This document shows, piece by piece, positions 8,149-20,700 of a DNA stretch of 64,000 nt. A program made the translations under genes and the position numbers. The DNA is taken from assembly GCF_020731355.1 (NCBI RefSeq), contig NZ_JAJFZK010000006.1, positions 62,001-126,000 on the forward strand, read 5' to 3'. Each line of letters starts with the position of its first letter. Positions within the stretch are counted from its first letter, which is position 1. This DNA is from Bacillus sp. REN16 (GTDB lineage Bacteria; Bacillota; Bacilli; Bacillales; Bacillaceae_L). The notes under the pieces are model-generated. The model was not told the origin of the DNA. It was given only the letters and a program-made list of their open reading frames with translations, and did no database searches.

Positions 8149-9126
8149 ATGAAAAATCAAGTCAAATTATTACCATTTACCATTCAGTCAGTTGTGGATC
8201 AAACAAATGAAACACCAAAGGGGATTCAAATTGTACAAGCACCTTCTTTATGGGAAGACAGCAACCAAGGTGAAGGCATTGTCATTGCGGTGATTGATAC
8301 CGGTGTTGACACTTCACATTCAGATCTAAAGGACCGAATTATTGCAGGACGTAATTTTACAACGGATTACAATGGAGACTCAGAGATTTTTGAAGACAAT
8401 AATGGTCATGGCACACATGTATCCGGTACCATAGCGGCTAGTCTTAATAATGAAGGAGTTGTGGGGGTTGCCCCAAGGGCTAAAATTTTAAGCCTAAAAG
8501 CCTTGACGGGAGAAGGGGCAGGCAATTATGAATGGATAATCGATGCCATTAGCTTTGCGGTTGATTGGAGAGGACCTAACAACGAAAGAGTTCGTGTAAT
8601 TTCTATGTCACTGGGTGGTCCAAAAGACGTACCTGAGATGCATAAGGCGATAAAAGATGCTGTTAATCAAAACATTTCGGTCGTTGTTGCAGCAGGGAAT
8701 GAAGGGGATTCCCGTGAAGATACATTTGAATATGCCTATCCTGGGGCATATAACGAAGTGATTTCTGTCGGCGCTGTGAACATGGATTTGGAACTTGCTC
8801 CATTTTCAAACACACATACGGAAATTGATCTGGTGGCACCTGGGGTGGATGTGGTTTCAACATTTCCTGACAATAAATTTGCAGAATTAACAGGAACCTC
8901 CATGGCGGCCCCTCATGTTGCAGGTGCGATTGCTTTACTTATAAATGTAAGTGAAAAAGAGTTTGAACGAACACTAAGTGAAGCCGAAATCTACGCGCAG
9001 CTCATCAGAAGAACTGTACCACTGGGTAACAGAAAAAGTGCTGAAGGAAATGGATTCCTCCAGCTGGACATTGTAGAAAAATTAAACGATTTAATCCAAA
9101 CATCGAGCATGAATGTAACTCACTAG
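8149..9126 (+). CDS. ispA: Intracellular subtilisin-like serine protease IspA
   Basis: 325 residues, close in length and sequence to B. subtilis IspA (319). The S8 catalytic triad is visible as Asp50 ([10 protein letters not shown]), His87 ([10 protein letters not shown]) and Ser251 ([11 protein letters not shown]), with oxyanion Asn184 in AAGNEGD. There is no signal peptide. The short N-terminal extension carries LLPF at residues 7-10, corresponding to the LIPY/F motif that blocks the active site of intracellular subtilisins until it is cleaved off. A strong AAGGAGG ribosome site precedes the ATG. Role: turnover of cytoplasmic proteins, usually in stationary phase. Single gene with its own promoter and terminator. 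Confidence 0.93.
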   Translation: MKNQVKLLPFTIQSVVDQTNETPKGIQIVQAPSLWEDSNQGEGIVIAVIDTGVDTSHSDLKDRIIAGRNFTTDYNGDSEIFEDNNGHGTHVSGTIAASLNNEGVVGVAPRAKILSLKALTGEGAGNYEWIIDAISFAVDWRGPNNERVRVISMSLGGPKDVPEMHKAIKDAVNQNISVVVAAGNEGDSREDTFEYAYPGAYNEVISVGAVNMDLELAPFSNTHTEIDLVAPGVDVVSTFPDNKFAELTGTSMAAPHVAGAIALLINVSEKEFERTLSEAEIYAQLIRRTVPLGNRKSAEGNGFLQLDIVEKLNDLIQTSSMNVTH

Positions 9127-9145
9127 TACAAAAAACTGAATAACC

Positions 9146-9186
9146 AAAAAGCCCTTAAGATCAGCAAATTTTAAGGGCTTTATTAC
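9146..9186 (+). terminator. Terminator after ispA
   Basis: AAAAGCCCTTA pairs with TAAGGGCTTT across a 14-16 base loop, with an A-tract before and a short T-tail after. Confidence 0.75.
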
Positions 9187-9240
9187 GTTAGAACAGAGAA
9201 ACAAAAATTGCAGGTGCATAAGGGATTCAACAATTAAAAC

Positions 9241-9384
9241 TTAATTTCTATCATCTATTTGTAGAGACTTTTTCCTTAATGAATCTGAAGATTTACTTGG
9301 AGATGTTGGTTGATTATTGTCTGTATTTGTGTCCCATATACTAAATTCAATATTAGTCAGTGGTTCTTTATGATTTTTTGACAT
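9241..9384 (-). CDS. Small hydrophilic protein, 47 residues
   Basis: ATG at 9384 preceded on the minus strand by GGAGG eight bases upstream; stop at 9241-9243. The sequence starts MSKNHKEPLTNIEFSIWDTN and ends KSLQIDDRN. It is hydrophilic, rich in Asn, Ser and Asp, with no cysteine and no membrane segment. A TATAAT-like -10 lies on the minus strand near 9422-9427. I do not recognise the family. The good ribosome site and real codon usage make it likely to be a gene. Confidence 0.55.
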   Translation of the reverse strand: MSKNHKEPLTNIEFSIWDTNTDNNQPTSPSKSSDSLRKKSLQIDDRN

Positions 9385-9558
9385 ATCGTGTACCTCCGTT
9401 CACAAGAATACGATCACTTCCATTATATATTGTGTAAAATTTAAGAATATAATCATCCTATCCAATTTTAAAAAGAGATCTTTTATAGTTTGCACACTTA
9501 TAATAACTTGTGTTTTAGGGACCAAAATGTAGGAAATCACATTTCAAGGTAATTAAAT

Positions 9559-9645
9559 ATATAGTACCTTGCAATGTATAGTACATGATGTTATATTATA
9601 CACAACTTCTAATTTTTTTGACTAGGTATTGTTTATTGCAAGGTA
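9559..9645. promoter_or_regulatory. Inverted repeat pair in the PadR operon control region
   Basis: ACCTTGCAAT (9566-9575) and its exact complement ATTGCAAGGT (9635-9644) lie 59 bases apart. AGTAC-containing arms recur around both copies, and ATGT-N5-ACAT sits at 9574-9586. The right copy overlaps the -35 of the padR promoter. Likely autoregulatory sites for the PadR protein. Confidence 0.45.
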
Positions 9646-9664
9646 GTGAATGTTGTACTATATA
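9636..9664 (+). promoter_or_regulatory. Promoter of the padR operon
   Basis: TTGCAA (9636-9641), 17-base spacer, TATATA (9659-9664). It overlaps the inverted repeat. Confidence 0.5.
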
Positions 9665-9692
9665 TAAACCTGATGAGATGAGGTGAATAACA

Positions 9693-10016
9693 GTGAACGT
9701 TCAATTTAAAAAAGGTGTCTTAGAGCTTTGTGTACTTGTACTGTTGGATAAGAAGGATCGATATGGATATGAGCTTGTCCAGAAAATTTCCGACCAAATT
9801 GAAATATCGGAAGGAACTGTTTATCCATTGTTAAGAAGGTTAACAAAAGAAGAGTTTTTTACAACATATTTACAAGAATCCAGTGAAGGACCACCTAGAA
9901 AGTATTATAGGCTTACCGATAAAGGACGTGAATACTCACATCAATTAGTGGAAGAGTGGAAGGAATTCACGGAGGGAGTCAATCTATTAATTAAGGAGGG
10001 AATGTCGAATGAATAA
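9693..10016 (+). CDS. PadR-family transcriptional regulator
   Basis: 107 residues from a GTG start with a GAGGTG ribosome site. It is a winged helix-turn-helix of the short PadR type: [27 protein letters not shown] for the first helices, [14 protein letters not shown] for the recognition helix, then [14 protein letters not shown] for the wing. No extended C-terminal domain is present. The stop overlaps the start of the DUF1700 gene by 8 bases, so the two are translationally coupled. PadR regulators of this operon type commonly repress their own operon, and the inverted repeat in the promoter fits that. Confidence 0.9.
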   Translation: MNVQFKKGVLELCVLVLLDKKDRYGYELVQKISDQIEISEGTVYPLLRRLTKEEFFTTYLQESSEGPPRKYYRLTDKGREYSHQLVEEWKEFTEGVNLLIKEGMSNE

Positions 10017-10566
10017 AATAAAATTTCTTTCAGATTTGGAAAGGCAATTACGAAAACTGCCAAAAGATGAAAAAGCGGATATTTTACAAGATTACGAGGA
10101 ATATTTTTCAATCGGTGTAGAAGAAGGAAAAACAGAAAGTCAGATTGCAGCATCACTTGGTTCACCTAAGCAATTAGCGAAAGAATTACTTGCTGCTTAT
10201 CATATTGAAAAAATGGAAGAAATTTCATCCACTCGAAATATGTTCAGAGCAGTTTGGGCAGTGATTGGACTTGGTTTTGTTAATTTAGTGATTGTTCTTG
10301 GACCATTCCTAGTAGTAGTTTTCCTTTTATTAGCTGGTTGGATTTCTGGTGTGGCAGGGATTTTGAGTCCATTATTGGTAATCATCAATACCATCATCAA
10401 TCCTGAAATTTTTGAATGGTATGATGCTTTCTTTTCAATCGCGTTATGCGGACTTGGAATATTAATCTCAATTGGCATGTATTATGGGACAGTTGGTGTA
10501 AAAAATGGATTTCTTCGTTATCTGAAATTCAATGTTTCCATAGTGAAGGGTGGGAAACCAGCATGA
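10009..10566 (+). CDS. DUF1700 membrane protein (HAAS domain)
   Basis: 185 residues. The N-terminal ~65 residues form the helical DUF1700 signature ([20 protein letters not shown] followed by DYEEYF and [19 protein letters not shown]). Three hydrophobic segments follow (about 80-115, 118-135, 140-165), so the protein is polytopic. Such proteins are typically the partner of an adjacent PadR regulator and a DUF4097 protein and are thought to act in envelope sensing; the mechanism is unknown. It overlaps padR by 8 bases and the DUF4097 gene by 4 (ATGA). Confidence 0.88.
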   Translation: MNKIKFLSDLERQLRKLPKDEKADILQDYEEYFSIGVEEGKTESQIAASLGSPKQLAKELLAAYHIEKMEEISSTRNMFRAVWAVIGLGFVNLVIVLGPFLVVVFLLLAGWISGVAGILSPLLVIINTIINPEIFEWYDAFFSIALCGLGILISIGMYYGTVGVKNGFLRYLKFNVSIVKGGKPA

Positions 10567-11477
10567 TTAAAAAGTTAACTTTATTAGCACTCCTATTATT
10601 TCTCATAGGTGTAATCGGAAGTGTTGTAACATATGGTTCAATGAATAAAGAAGTTAAAATTAATGATAAAAAGCCAATTGAAAATGAGAATATCACTTCC
10701 ATACAAATTGATGTTGATAGTACAGATATAGAGTTTATTTCAGTACCAAGGATGGATGAAGCAAGAGTCGAGCTTGTTGGAACAGGTGTAGAAAATACAA
10801 TACATGATTTTTCTGTCAAAGAGGAAGGCGAAACTCTATTTGTTTCATTGCAGTCTGAAAATAAAAAATGGTTTAGCTTTAATTTCTACATTCCAGCTCT
10901 GAAATTAAAAATATTTGCACCAGAAAAAATGTATAATAGTGTGAAAATTAAAAGTTTCTCATCTGATGTACTTGTACAGAAGCTTCAGTCGAAAACGATT
11001 GATCTGGAAACAGATAGTGGCGATGTGAAAGTAGAGAATATCACTTCTGAAAAAATGACTTTAAAAACATTTTCAGGTGACGTCCACATGGAACATGTGC
11101 AGGGAGCGATTGAAACGGTAACAGACAGTGGTGATTTATATGTCCTAGATGCTCCTGTAAAATCATTCGGTGCCGTTACATTCTCTGGAGATATTAAATT
11201 AGAAAAAATAAATGGTGAAATATCAACAAAAACGGATAGTGGTGACGTCTTTATTTCAACCAGCGAAATTTCGCAATCCATACATGGGAAAACATTCAGT
11301 GGTGATATCAAAATTGAATCAGAAAAAGAGCCGGAGGACATTTCTTTTGAGGTAAGTACATTTTCAGGTGATGTGAATTTATTTGATAAATATAAAAACA
11401 ACGCGGAAATCGGAAATGGAACTATCTTGATTCAATTAGAAACAGATAGTGGTGATATCACGGTTATAAATAAATAG
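10563..11477 (+). CDS. DUF4097 beta-repeat envelope protein
   Basis: 304 residues from the ATG at 10563, which overlaps the DUF1700 stop as ATGA. An N-terminal hydrophobic segment (residues 5-24) acts as signal or anchor. From about residue 140 the sequence alternates TDSGD and TFSGD motifs every 18-25 residues, seven or eight times, which is the right-handed beta-solenoid pattern of DUF4097. The protein probably lies outside the membrane, tethered at its N-terminus. Third gene of the PadR operon; it ends at a bidirectional terminator. Confidence 0.88.
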   Translation: MIKKLTLLALLLFLIGVIGSVVTYGSMNKEVKINDKKPIENENITSIQIDVDSTDIEFISVPRMDEARVELVGTGVENTIHDFSVKEEGETLFVSLQSENKKWFSFNFYIPALKLKIFAPEKMYNSVKIKSFSSDVLVQKLQSKTIDLETDSGDVKVENITSEKMTLKTFSGDVHMEHVQGAIETVTDSGDLYVLDAPVKSFGAVTFSGDIKLEKINGEISTKTDSGDVFISTSEISQSIHGKTFSGDIKIESEKEPEDISFEVSTFSGDVNLFDKYKNNAEIGNGTILIQLETDSGDITVINK

Positions 11478-11540
11478 AAAAAAGGGGCCTGCCCCTATTG
11501 TATTAAAGCGTTATATTGCAAGAGGGCAGGCACCATTTTT
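11478..11540. terminator. Bidirectional terminator between DUF4097 gene and katG
   Basis: GGCCTGCCC at 11488-11494 region pairs with GGGCAGGC at 11524-11531 across a long loop. T-rich tails are present on both strands. Confidence 0.6.
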
Positions 11541-11550
11541 AATTATAATT

Positions 11551-14174
<2,624 letters not shown>

Positions 14175-14621
14175 ATGATGCCAGAAATAAACCACAAAAT
14201 CTATATTAAAGTAGCAATAGAAGAGGTGTATAAAACAATCTCAACAGCTCAAGGTTGGAATGCTTGGTTTACAGATAAAACAACTTTAGAGATAAACCGT
14301 GATGGAACCGGTGAAATACGATTGAGATGGACAAATTTTGGTAGTGAACAAGAAAATATTGATGATGGGGGGAAAATTCTTGAGGCAACTCCGAATAAAA
14401 GATTTGTTTTTCAATGGTCACCCGGAGAACAAAATTCAACAGTAACTTTTAATCTAGAACCCTATAAAGACGGAACACTAGTTGTTCTTAATGAGACGGG
14501 CTACACCAATTCAGATAAAGATGTAAAGGCTTGTATTGGGTGTGCAGTAGGTTGGGGAGAAGCATTGACACTATTAAAAATATACTTAGAACATGGAATT
14601 GTGTATAAACAGGATCTATAA
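14175..14621 (+). CDS. SRPBCC / AHSA1-like domain protein
   Basis: About 149 residues. The start is one of GTG 14172, ATG 14175 or ATG 14178; ATG 14175 has GGAGG at 6 bases and is used here. The whole protein is one START/AHSA1-type helix-grip domain: a basic entry strand, AQGWNAWFTDK early, an IRLRWTNFG strand, FQWSPGEQNSTVTF, and a long C-terminal helix beginning CAVGWGEALTLLKIYLEHG. Such proteins bind hydrophobic small molecules. No ligand or partner can be inferred from the neighbours. Confidence 0.82.
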   Translation: MMPEINHKIYIKVAIEEVYKTISTAQGWNAWFTDKTTLEINRDGTGEIRLRWTNFGSEQENIDDGGKILEATPNKRFVFQWSPGEQNSTVTFNLEPYKDGTLVVLNETGYTNSDKDVKACIGCAVGWGEALTLLKIYLEHGIVYKQDL

Positions 14622-14699
14622 TCTTGTTTTATGGAAACCTAGAAAAGGTGATTGTGGTAATTATCTATTATTTTATTTATCTTTGAAGGGGGTAGTTTA

Positions 14700-14789
14700 A
14701 TGATCATAATGATAAACGGAGCCTTCGGTGTAGGAAAGACCACAATTGCGAACGAGCTTCAAAAAGAAATAAAAAATAGTATGATATAA
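14700..14789 (+). pseudogene. N-terminal fragment of a P-loop kinase/ATPase (TmrB-like)
   Basis: A good ribosome site (GAAGGGGG) and ATG open a frame that reads MIIMINGAFGVGKTTIANEL, a complete Walker A motif, and then stops after 29 residues. In intact relatives this N-terminus continues for another 140 or more residues. The M3 peptidase gene starts 17 bases after the stop, so a deletion has probably removed the rest. It is unlikely to be functional. Confidence 0.6.
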
Positions 14790-14806
14790 ACTTTCGGGGG
14801 TAAAAA

Positions 14807-16603
14807 GTGAAAAATACAATATACCCTAAAGTCTGGAATCTAGATAAATTGTATCCAGATGGAAGTAAGTCTACACAACTTAATAACCATATAAAACAAT
14901 TAGAAGTTATGGTAGGTGAATTAGAGGGGAAATTAGACTCTTTTAAAAACATAGTGGAAGAAAATGTATTACTTGAAGTTGAATCTATAATAAACCACAT
15001 TGCGGACATTCGGATTATCCTATCTCAAGTTAATTCTTTTATAACCTGTCTTCTTGCACAAAAGCCAAAGGATCTGAATGCTATGACCCTAAGAGAGGTT
15101 GCATCTTCCATAAATGCTCGCATTGAATCAGCAATAAAAACATTTCAATGTGGTTTATTAAACATAGATCAATGTTTGTGGAAAAGAATAATAGAAAATA
15201 AGGATTTACATAACTATAAGTTTCTACTTAATGAATGGCGTAAAAAAGCGGAAATATTACTTTCAGAGGAAAAGGAAAGTTTAGTTTCGGACTTAATAGT
15301 AGATAGTTATCACGCTTGGGGGCAGTTTTATAATTCATTCTTATCTAGTATAAAGGTCGAGATACAAATCGAAGAAGAGCGCAAAGAATTATCTGTTGGT
15401 CAAACCATTAATTTGCGTTCTCATCATAGTAAGGAAATTCGCAAAACGGCTCATTATGCTTTAGAGAGTATCTGGAAAGAAAAAGAGGAATTGTTTGCTC
15501 AAATATTAAATCATATTGCAGGTTTTCGATTAAAAGTGTTGGAAAAAAGGGGGCTAGATAATGTCTTAGTAGAACCTCTAATGGATAACCGTTTGACAGA
15601 GGAAACACTGAATGCAATGTGGACAGCAGTAAGCAAATATAAAAAAACATTTTTGGATTATCTTAATACAAAAGCAAAAATGGATGGCGATAAAATGATG
15701 AAGTCATATAACTTTTGGGCACCTATTGGAAAAAGTAATCAAAAGATAGATTATGAAGATGCTGTCGATTTTATTTTGAAGAATTTTAGCCAATTTGGAA
15801 ATGAGATGGAAAGATTTGCTCTAAAGGCATTTAAAAATGGATGGGTTGAGGCCGAAAATCGCTCAAATAAATCAGCTGTGGCATTTTGTGCAAGTTTTCC
15901 TCTTACTGGAGAATCAAGAGTTTTTATGACATATGGAGACAGAATAACAAGTCTGTTAACCTTAGCACACGAATTAGGTCATGCTTTTCATAATGATGCG
16001 ATGAAAGCCGTTGATGGATTGAATCGAATATATCCATTGAGTATTGCAGAAACCGCTTCAACATTTTCCGAACAAATCATCTTAGACGCAGCATTAGATA
16101 ATGCGGAATCTACTGAAGAAAAATTGTTTTTACTTGATGAGAAATTGAAACGTAGTGTCATGAATTTCATGAATATTCATTCTAGGTTTCTATTTGAAAA
16201 GAAATTTCATGAAGAACGTAAAATGGGGTTTGTTTCTTCATCACGTTTAAATGAGCTGATGCAAGAGGCCTTAGATGTGGCTTATGATGGTTCACTTGAT
16301 GGTGCTTCTCAATACACGTGGGCTTGGACACCACATTATTACCTTACAAAATCGCCATTCTATAACTTTCAATATACTTTTGGGTACCTATTATCTCTAA
16401 CTCTCTATGCAAAATCAAAAGAAAAAGGGAAAGAATTTGAAAATGATTATATAGAATTGCTACGTGACTCAGGTAGTATGTCCATGGAAGATTTGGTTAT
16501 GAAACATTTAGGTGAGGATATTACTTCAGTAGATTTTTGGGAAAATGGAATGAAATTATGTGTCAAAGATGCTGAAGAATTTATTAACTTAATTTCCTCT
16601 TAA
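14807..16603 (+). CDS. M3-family oligoendopeptidase F (PepF-like)
   Basis: 598 residues from a GTG start with CGGGGG six bases upstream. The zinc motif HELGHAFH is at about residues 388-395, with the third ligand Glu in SIAETASTFSEQ some 30 residues later, as in thimet-type M3 peptidases. The length fits PepF/PepB oligoendopeptidases (about 600). There is no signal peptide, so it trims short peptides in the cytoplasm. It follows the truncated kinase fragment and may be transcribed from that gene's former promoter. Confidence 0.92.
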   Translation: MKNTIYPKVWNLDKLYPDGSKSTQLNNHIKQLEVMVGELEGKLDSFKNIVEENVLLEVESIINHIADIRIILSQVNSFITCLLAQKPKDLNAMTLREVASSINARIESAIKTFQCGLLNIDQCLWKRIIENKDLHNYKFLLNEWRKKAEILLSEEKESLVSDLIVDSYHAWGQFYNSFLSSIKVEIQIEEERKELSVGQTINLRSHHSKEIRKTAHYALESIWKEKEELFAQILNHIAGFRLKVLEKRGLDNVLVEPLMDNRLTEETLNAMWTAVSKYKKTFLDYLNTKAKMDGDKMMKSYNFWAPIGKSNQKIDYEDAVDFILKNFSQFGNEMERFALKAFKNGWVEAENRSNKSAVAFCASFPLTGESRVFMTYGDRITSLLTLAHELGHAFHNDAMKAVDGLNRIYPLSIAETASTFSEQIILDAALDNAESTEEKLFLLDEKLKRSVMNFMNIHSRFLFEKKFHEERKMGFVSSSRLNELMQEALDVAYDGSLDGASQYTWAWTPHYYLTKSPFYNFQYTFGYLLSLTLYAKSKEKGKEFENDYIELLRDSGSMSMEDLVMKHLGEDITSVDFWENGMKLCVKDAEEFINLISS

Positions 16604-16909
16604 AATATTCGATTAATTCAAAAGGAATATCTTAAGTATTTATCATAAAGCAGAATTAAAGAAAGGGTTAATTGTTGGCGGATTAGTGCTTATGTTAAAG
16701 AAGGAAGAGATAAATATGTCATTTAAGCAATGCCAGAGTATTACTTCACTGATGGCAGGATTTAAAAAAACATGGATTATCTCAATTATGAGAAGAAAAA
16801 ATGGCTTCGTCATGCACTGGAATTGCATCAACCTGAACACCATAAGTGGCTTCAATATTTGTAGTGGAAAGTAGAATTTAAGCCGTTATTTATAATTGGA
16901 GGGAATAAG
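16604..16909. other. Decayed coding sequence between M3 peptidase and GNAT genes
   Basis: About 300 bases in which pieces of sensible protein appear in different frames: AYVKEGRDKYVI ending at a stop near 16724, PEYYFTDGRI just after it, and a 30-residue piece at 16772-16864. No intact gene. Likely a remnant broken by stops and frameshifts. Confidence 0.4.
16772..16864 (+). pseudogene. 30-residue coding remnant, unknown family
   Basis: Reads MDYLNYEKKKWLRHALELHQ then PEHHKWLQYL and a stop. The composition is protein-like and helical, but there is no ribosome site. I treat it as the tail of a lost gene. Confidence 0.3.
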
Positions 16910-17419
16910 TTGGCAAGGGTTGAAAAAATAGAATGGGATGAAAATTTACTAGAAACGATTGATGACCTTTATAGACAAGTATGGAATCAATCCATTATAG
17001 AACGATTAAAAAAACACTTAAATTATGATGGTTTTAGGGGATATATCATGAAGTCAGATGCAGAGAAAATTCTAGGATTTTCGTATGGCTATTCATCAAG
17101 ACCAGGGCAATATTATCATCAGTTACTTTCAAATGAACTTGGTCCGATGAAATATGAAAAATGGCTTGAAGACTGTTTTGAGTTTGTAGAATTAACTGTG
17201 CATCCAGCATATAGAAACCAGGGTTATGGAAAAATGCTTATTCGTGAATTGCTAAAAGAAGTAACAAATAAGACTGCTCTACTAACTACTCAGGTAAATA
17301 ATAGATCGGCACGTAATTTGTACAAAGGTTTGGGATGGGTAGTAGTAAAGGAACCTTTTCTTCCAATTAAAAATGATTCTCCATATGTTATTATGGGCAA
17401 GGTTCTGGATAAAGGGTAA
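16910..17419 (+). CDS. GNAT-family N-acetyltransferase
   Basis: 169 residues from a TTG start with GGAGGG six bases upstream. The acetyl-CoA-binding signature is VHPAYRNQGYGKMLIRELL (about residues 101-119), followed by the strand TALLTTQVNNRSARNLYKGLGW typical of motif B. Single-domain cytoplasmic enzyme; the acceptor is not predictable. It stands alone. Confidence 0.85.
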   Translation: MARVEKIEWDENLLETIDDLYRQVWNQSIIERLKKHLNYDGFRGYIMKSDAEKILGFSYGYSSRPGQYYHQLLSNELGPMKYEKWLEDCFEFVELTVHPAYRNQGYGKMLIRELLKEVTNKTALLTTQVNNRSARNLYKGLGWVVVKEPFLPIKNDSPYVIMGKVLDKG

Positions 17420-17528
17420 ACAAAATTTTAGTAAAATTTAGAACGTTCTTGTTGAGTGAAGTTTTAAGTAATTATATTGAACGAACCGGTTGCTAGGTAG
17501 AAATGAGTTGCCGGTGTTGGAGGATATT

Positions 17529-17612
17529 ATGGAAATAAAATTTAATTTATGGTCGTTTTATTTTACATTCCTTTGCATAGGACTATCAAAGCGGGCTTTA
17601 TTCCGTCAATAA
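17529..17612 (+). CDS. Possible 27-residue peptide or truncated membrane-protein start
   Basis: GGAGG lies six bases before an ATG that opens MEIKFNLWSFYFTFLCIGLS, then KRALFRQ and a stop. It has one hydrophobic segment. The good ribosome site argues it was, or is, translated. It may be the start of a lost membrane protein rather than a complete gene. Confidence 0.3.
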   Translation: MEIKFNLWSFYFTFLCIGLSKRALFRQ

Positions 17613-17682
17613 AAAACTTACTGCATGTGATATCCTACGTATATTCCCCTTGTACTGCAACACCCCTAAAATTTCCCACCTT

Positions 17683-17712
17683 TTGATATATTCATCCTTA
17701 AAGAAGTATATA
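17683..17712 (+). promoter_or_regulatory. Candidate promoter of the helicase gene
   Basis: TTGATA (17683-17688), 18-base spacer, TATATA (17707-17712), about 45 bases before the start codon. Confidence 0.45.
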
Positions 17713-17757
17713 CTGAAACTATGGAATTGAACGAACTGGAAAATTAGGTGATCTAAA

Positions 17758-20700
17758 TTGAAAGAAAAATTAACGGTTTTGAAGGATCGATTGAATGACA
17801 TTAGTCGCCGAAATCGATCCATTCGCATGCTTAAGGTGTACAACAAATGGAATTTTGATGTAAGTGAAGTAGCTAAAATCAATAAAAATCCTCAGGATAT
17901 CTTGGATGCTATTATTAAAAATAGTCGAAATGTTGAACTAATCAAGCAGAACGTAAGGGATGAAGAATCTCTGAATTTATCAGGGAAGTTAACAACCCTT
18001 TTTCGTAATTTAAAAGCAATAGAAGACGAAACCGGATTGTATGATTTATATATCGGTTATCCGTTCATAAGCGGCGCAATGTTAGATGGAACGTACATAC
18101 GTGCTCCTCTGTTTTTACATTCCGTTAAATTAGAGAGAATGAAGGAACTTGGTACAAAATGGGTCCTTCATCCAATGGAAGATTCTGAGCCGATGTTAAA
18201 TCGACCGCTGTTTTTAGCTATGCAAAAAATGAGTAATCTTTATGTGCCCGATGAAATGTACGATGAGGCTGTGGCTCAATCGACGGAAATGGATTTTCTA
18301 AGTTGGTTAACGTGGTTGAAAAAATACAATATTAATATCAATTGGTCGAATAGCCAAGAACTAGAATCTTTTAAAAATCTAACAACTGATCTTATTCCCC
18401 ATTTTAAGAAAGGTGAGTTTCAGTTAGATAATTATGCGATTCTTGGCCACTTTCCTCAAGGAAACTCTGCCATTTTAAATGACTACGAAGCTTTCTTGCA
18501 GCATTTGGAAGAAGGTACAACTGATTTTGGATTAGCCGGGGAATTAATGAAGGTCGGGGAACAGGACTCTGACTTCACTACTGATAATCTTGGTACGGGT
18601 GAAATGACTGCTGAAGCTCCTCCTAAAAAGGAAAAGGAAAAGTTCTTCGTTCTGGATACAGATGCATCCCAAGAAGAAATCATCCATTCAATTGAACATT
18701 CGCAAGGGATAGTCGTTCATGGGCCACCGGGTACAGGAAAATCGCAGGTCATTGTCAACATCATTGCAAATGCCATTGCCGATGAAAAGAGAGTTTTGTT
18801 AGTTTGTCAAAAACGTGCTGCGCTAGACGTTGTTTATCAAAGGCTTGACAGCCTCGGACTATCACCAAGTGTAAGTCTTTTACATGATGAAAAAACAGAT
18901 CGGACCGGGCTTTATCGCAAACTACATAATCGCTTGGTAAAAGATGAGTATGTACAAGAGATAGAGTTAGAATATGGCCAGCTATCACAGAAAATTGAAA
19001 AATATGAGGATGAACTAAACGCAATCGCTGAAGGATTGTATGAAACACAGCTTCATGGATATCGGGCTTATGACCTGTACGGACTTGGAAAACCGGTTAA
19101 CCAACAGGAAGTCATTCTTAATTTAACATCAGTGATTAACGATTTAAACAAGAATAATTTGGATGATGTGTTGACAACGATTTTTTCATATGGGAACTAT
19201 TATAGTCGGTTCGGACAGGAGAATTACCCGTTAAAAGACCGAAAATCCTTTGCTAAGCTTGAAATAAAGGACCGTTTGACGATTGTTGAAATCCTTAAGA
19301 AGGTCATAGAGAAGGCTGAAAAAAGCATTTCCTATCTGGAGCATTTTGAACAAGATGAGATAACGCCTGAGTATAGCTGGGAGGTTGGAGGAAAGCTTGA
19401 AAAAATTTATGAGGATCTTAATCCACAAGAGAAAAAAACACTCCAGAAACTTAGACTTTGGTGGTGGACATCTTTTACAGGAAAAACGATTGTTGAAGAA
19501 TTGATCGAAGGTGACAAGTTTAAAGGGTTATCATCGACTGAGTGGCCAAAGCTTAGGGAGAGTTTACGTATTCTCTATGATTTGTCACATGTGTCAACCG
19601 ACATGACGAACGAGATGAAACAATTAACACCTTATTTTATAGAAGAAAAATTACAGAAATATAAGGACCAAATCTCAAAGGGGGATATTCCGCTACCTGA
19701 ATTTCAAAAGCAACAGGAATATGTGATTCAAGATTTTGATGACCTTCGCAATATGGACAGAACCTATGACGAGAGTATGGCTTATATCAAATCGCTTATC
19801 GATGAATTAAAGGATAAAAGTAAGGGAAATATCCATCGTGAATTAGCAAAGCAATGGGTTGAGTATACAAAGCAATCCACCTATATTTACTGGATTGATG
19901 AAATCGAGCGGAAACATCCGGAACTAACGAAGATTGGAACTGAAAGCTTCCAACGGTTGCGAACAAGATTCAAGGAACTTTTAGAAGAAAAGAAGGAGCT
20001 TTCCGCTAAAGTCTTGCAAAATCGTTTAATAAAAGCGCTCGCTGAAGTGAAGGAGCAACATTCTAAAGCCATAAAGGACCTAATCTATCAAACAGGGAAG
20101 AAAAGACAGATATGGCCAGTCCGTAAGCTTGTTAATAAGTATGCCCTTGAAGGTTTGTTAGATGTGCTGCCGGTTTGGCTTGTGTCACCTGAGACAGCGT
20201 CGGCCATTTTCCCATTAGGGAAAGATTTATTTGATTTAGTCATTTTTGATGAAGCATCCCAGTTAACTGTTGAAAATGGAATTCCATCGGTCTACAGGGC
20301 TTCTAAAGTGATTATTGCCGGGGATGAAAAACAATTACCGCCAAGTAATATGTTTAAAGGAAGTATCCAAATTGATGAAGATGATGTCGATGAGGACGAT
20401 CTAGTAGTATCAGAAAGTCTCTTAAATTTAGCAAAACGAGTTTTCCCTAGTAAAATGCTGCAATGGCATTATCGGTCAAAGTCTGAGGAATTGATAAATT
20501 TTTCAAATCATGCGTATTACAACGGCAATATCCAGATTGCCCCAAACGTGGAACATCTTAAGAGTCCAGCTGCGATTCAATGGCGTAAAGTTGATGGCAG
20601 GTGGATCAACCAATGTAATGAAGTGGAGGCGAAGGAGGTTGTTCTTTTGTTGAAGGAGCTTCTTCAAAAGGACTCGACAAAATCAATTGGAATCATTACT

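Noticed and set aside
10446-10562. A longer N-terminus for the DUF4097 protein
   Set aside because: It lies wholly inside the DUF1700 gene. ATG 10563 overlaps the DUF1700 stop and is directly followed by a signal segment.
16686-16874. A 62-codon open frame after the M3 peptidase gene
   Set aside because: No sensible ribosome site, and better protein-like segments occur in another frame of the same stretch. Treated as decayed sequence.
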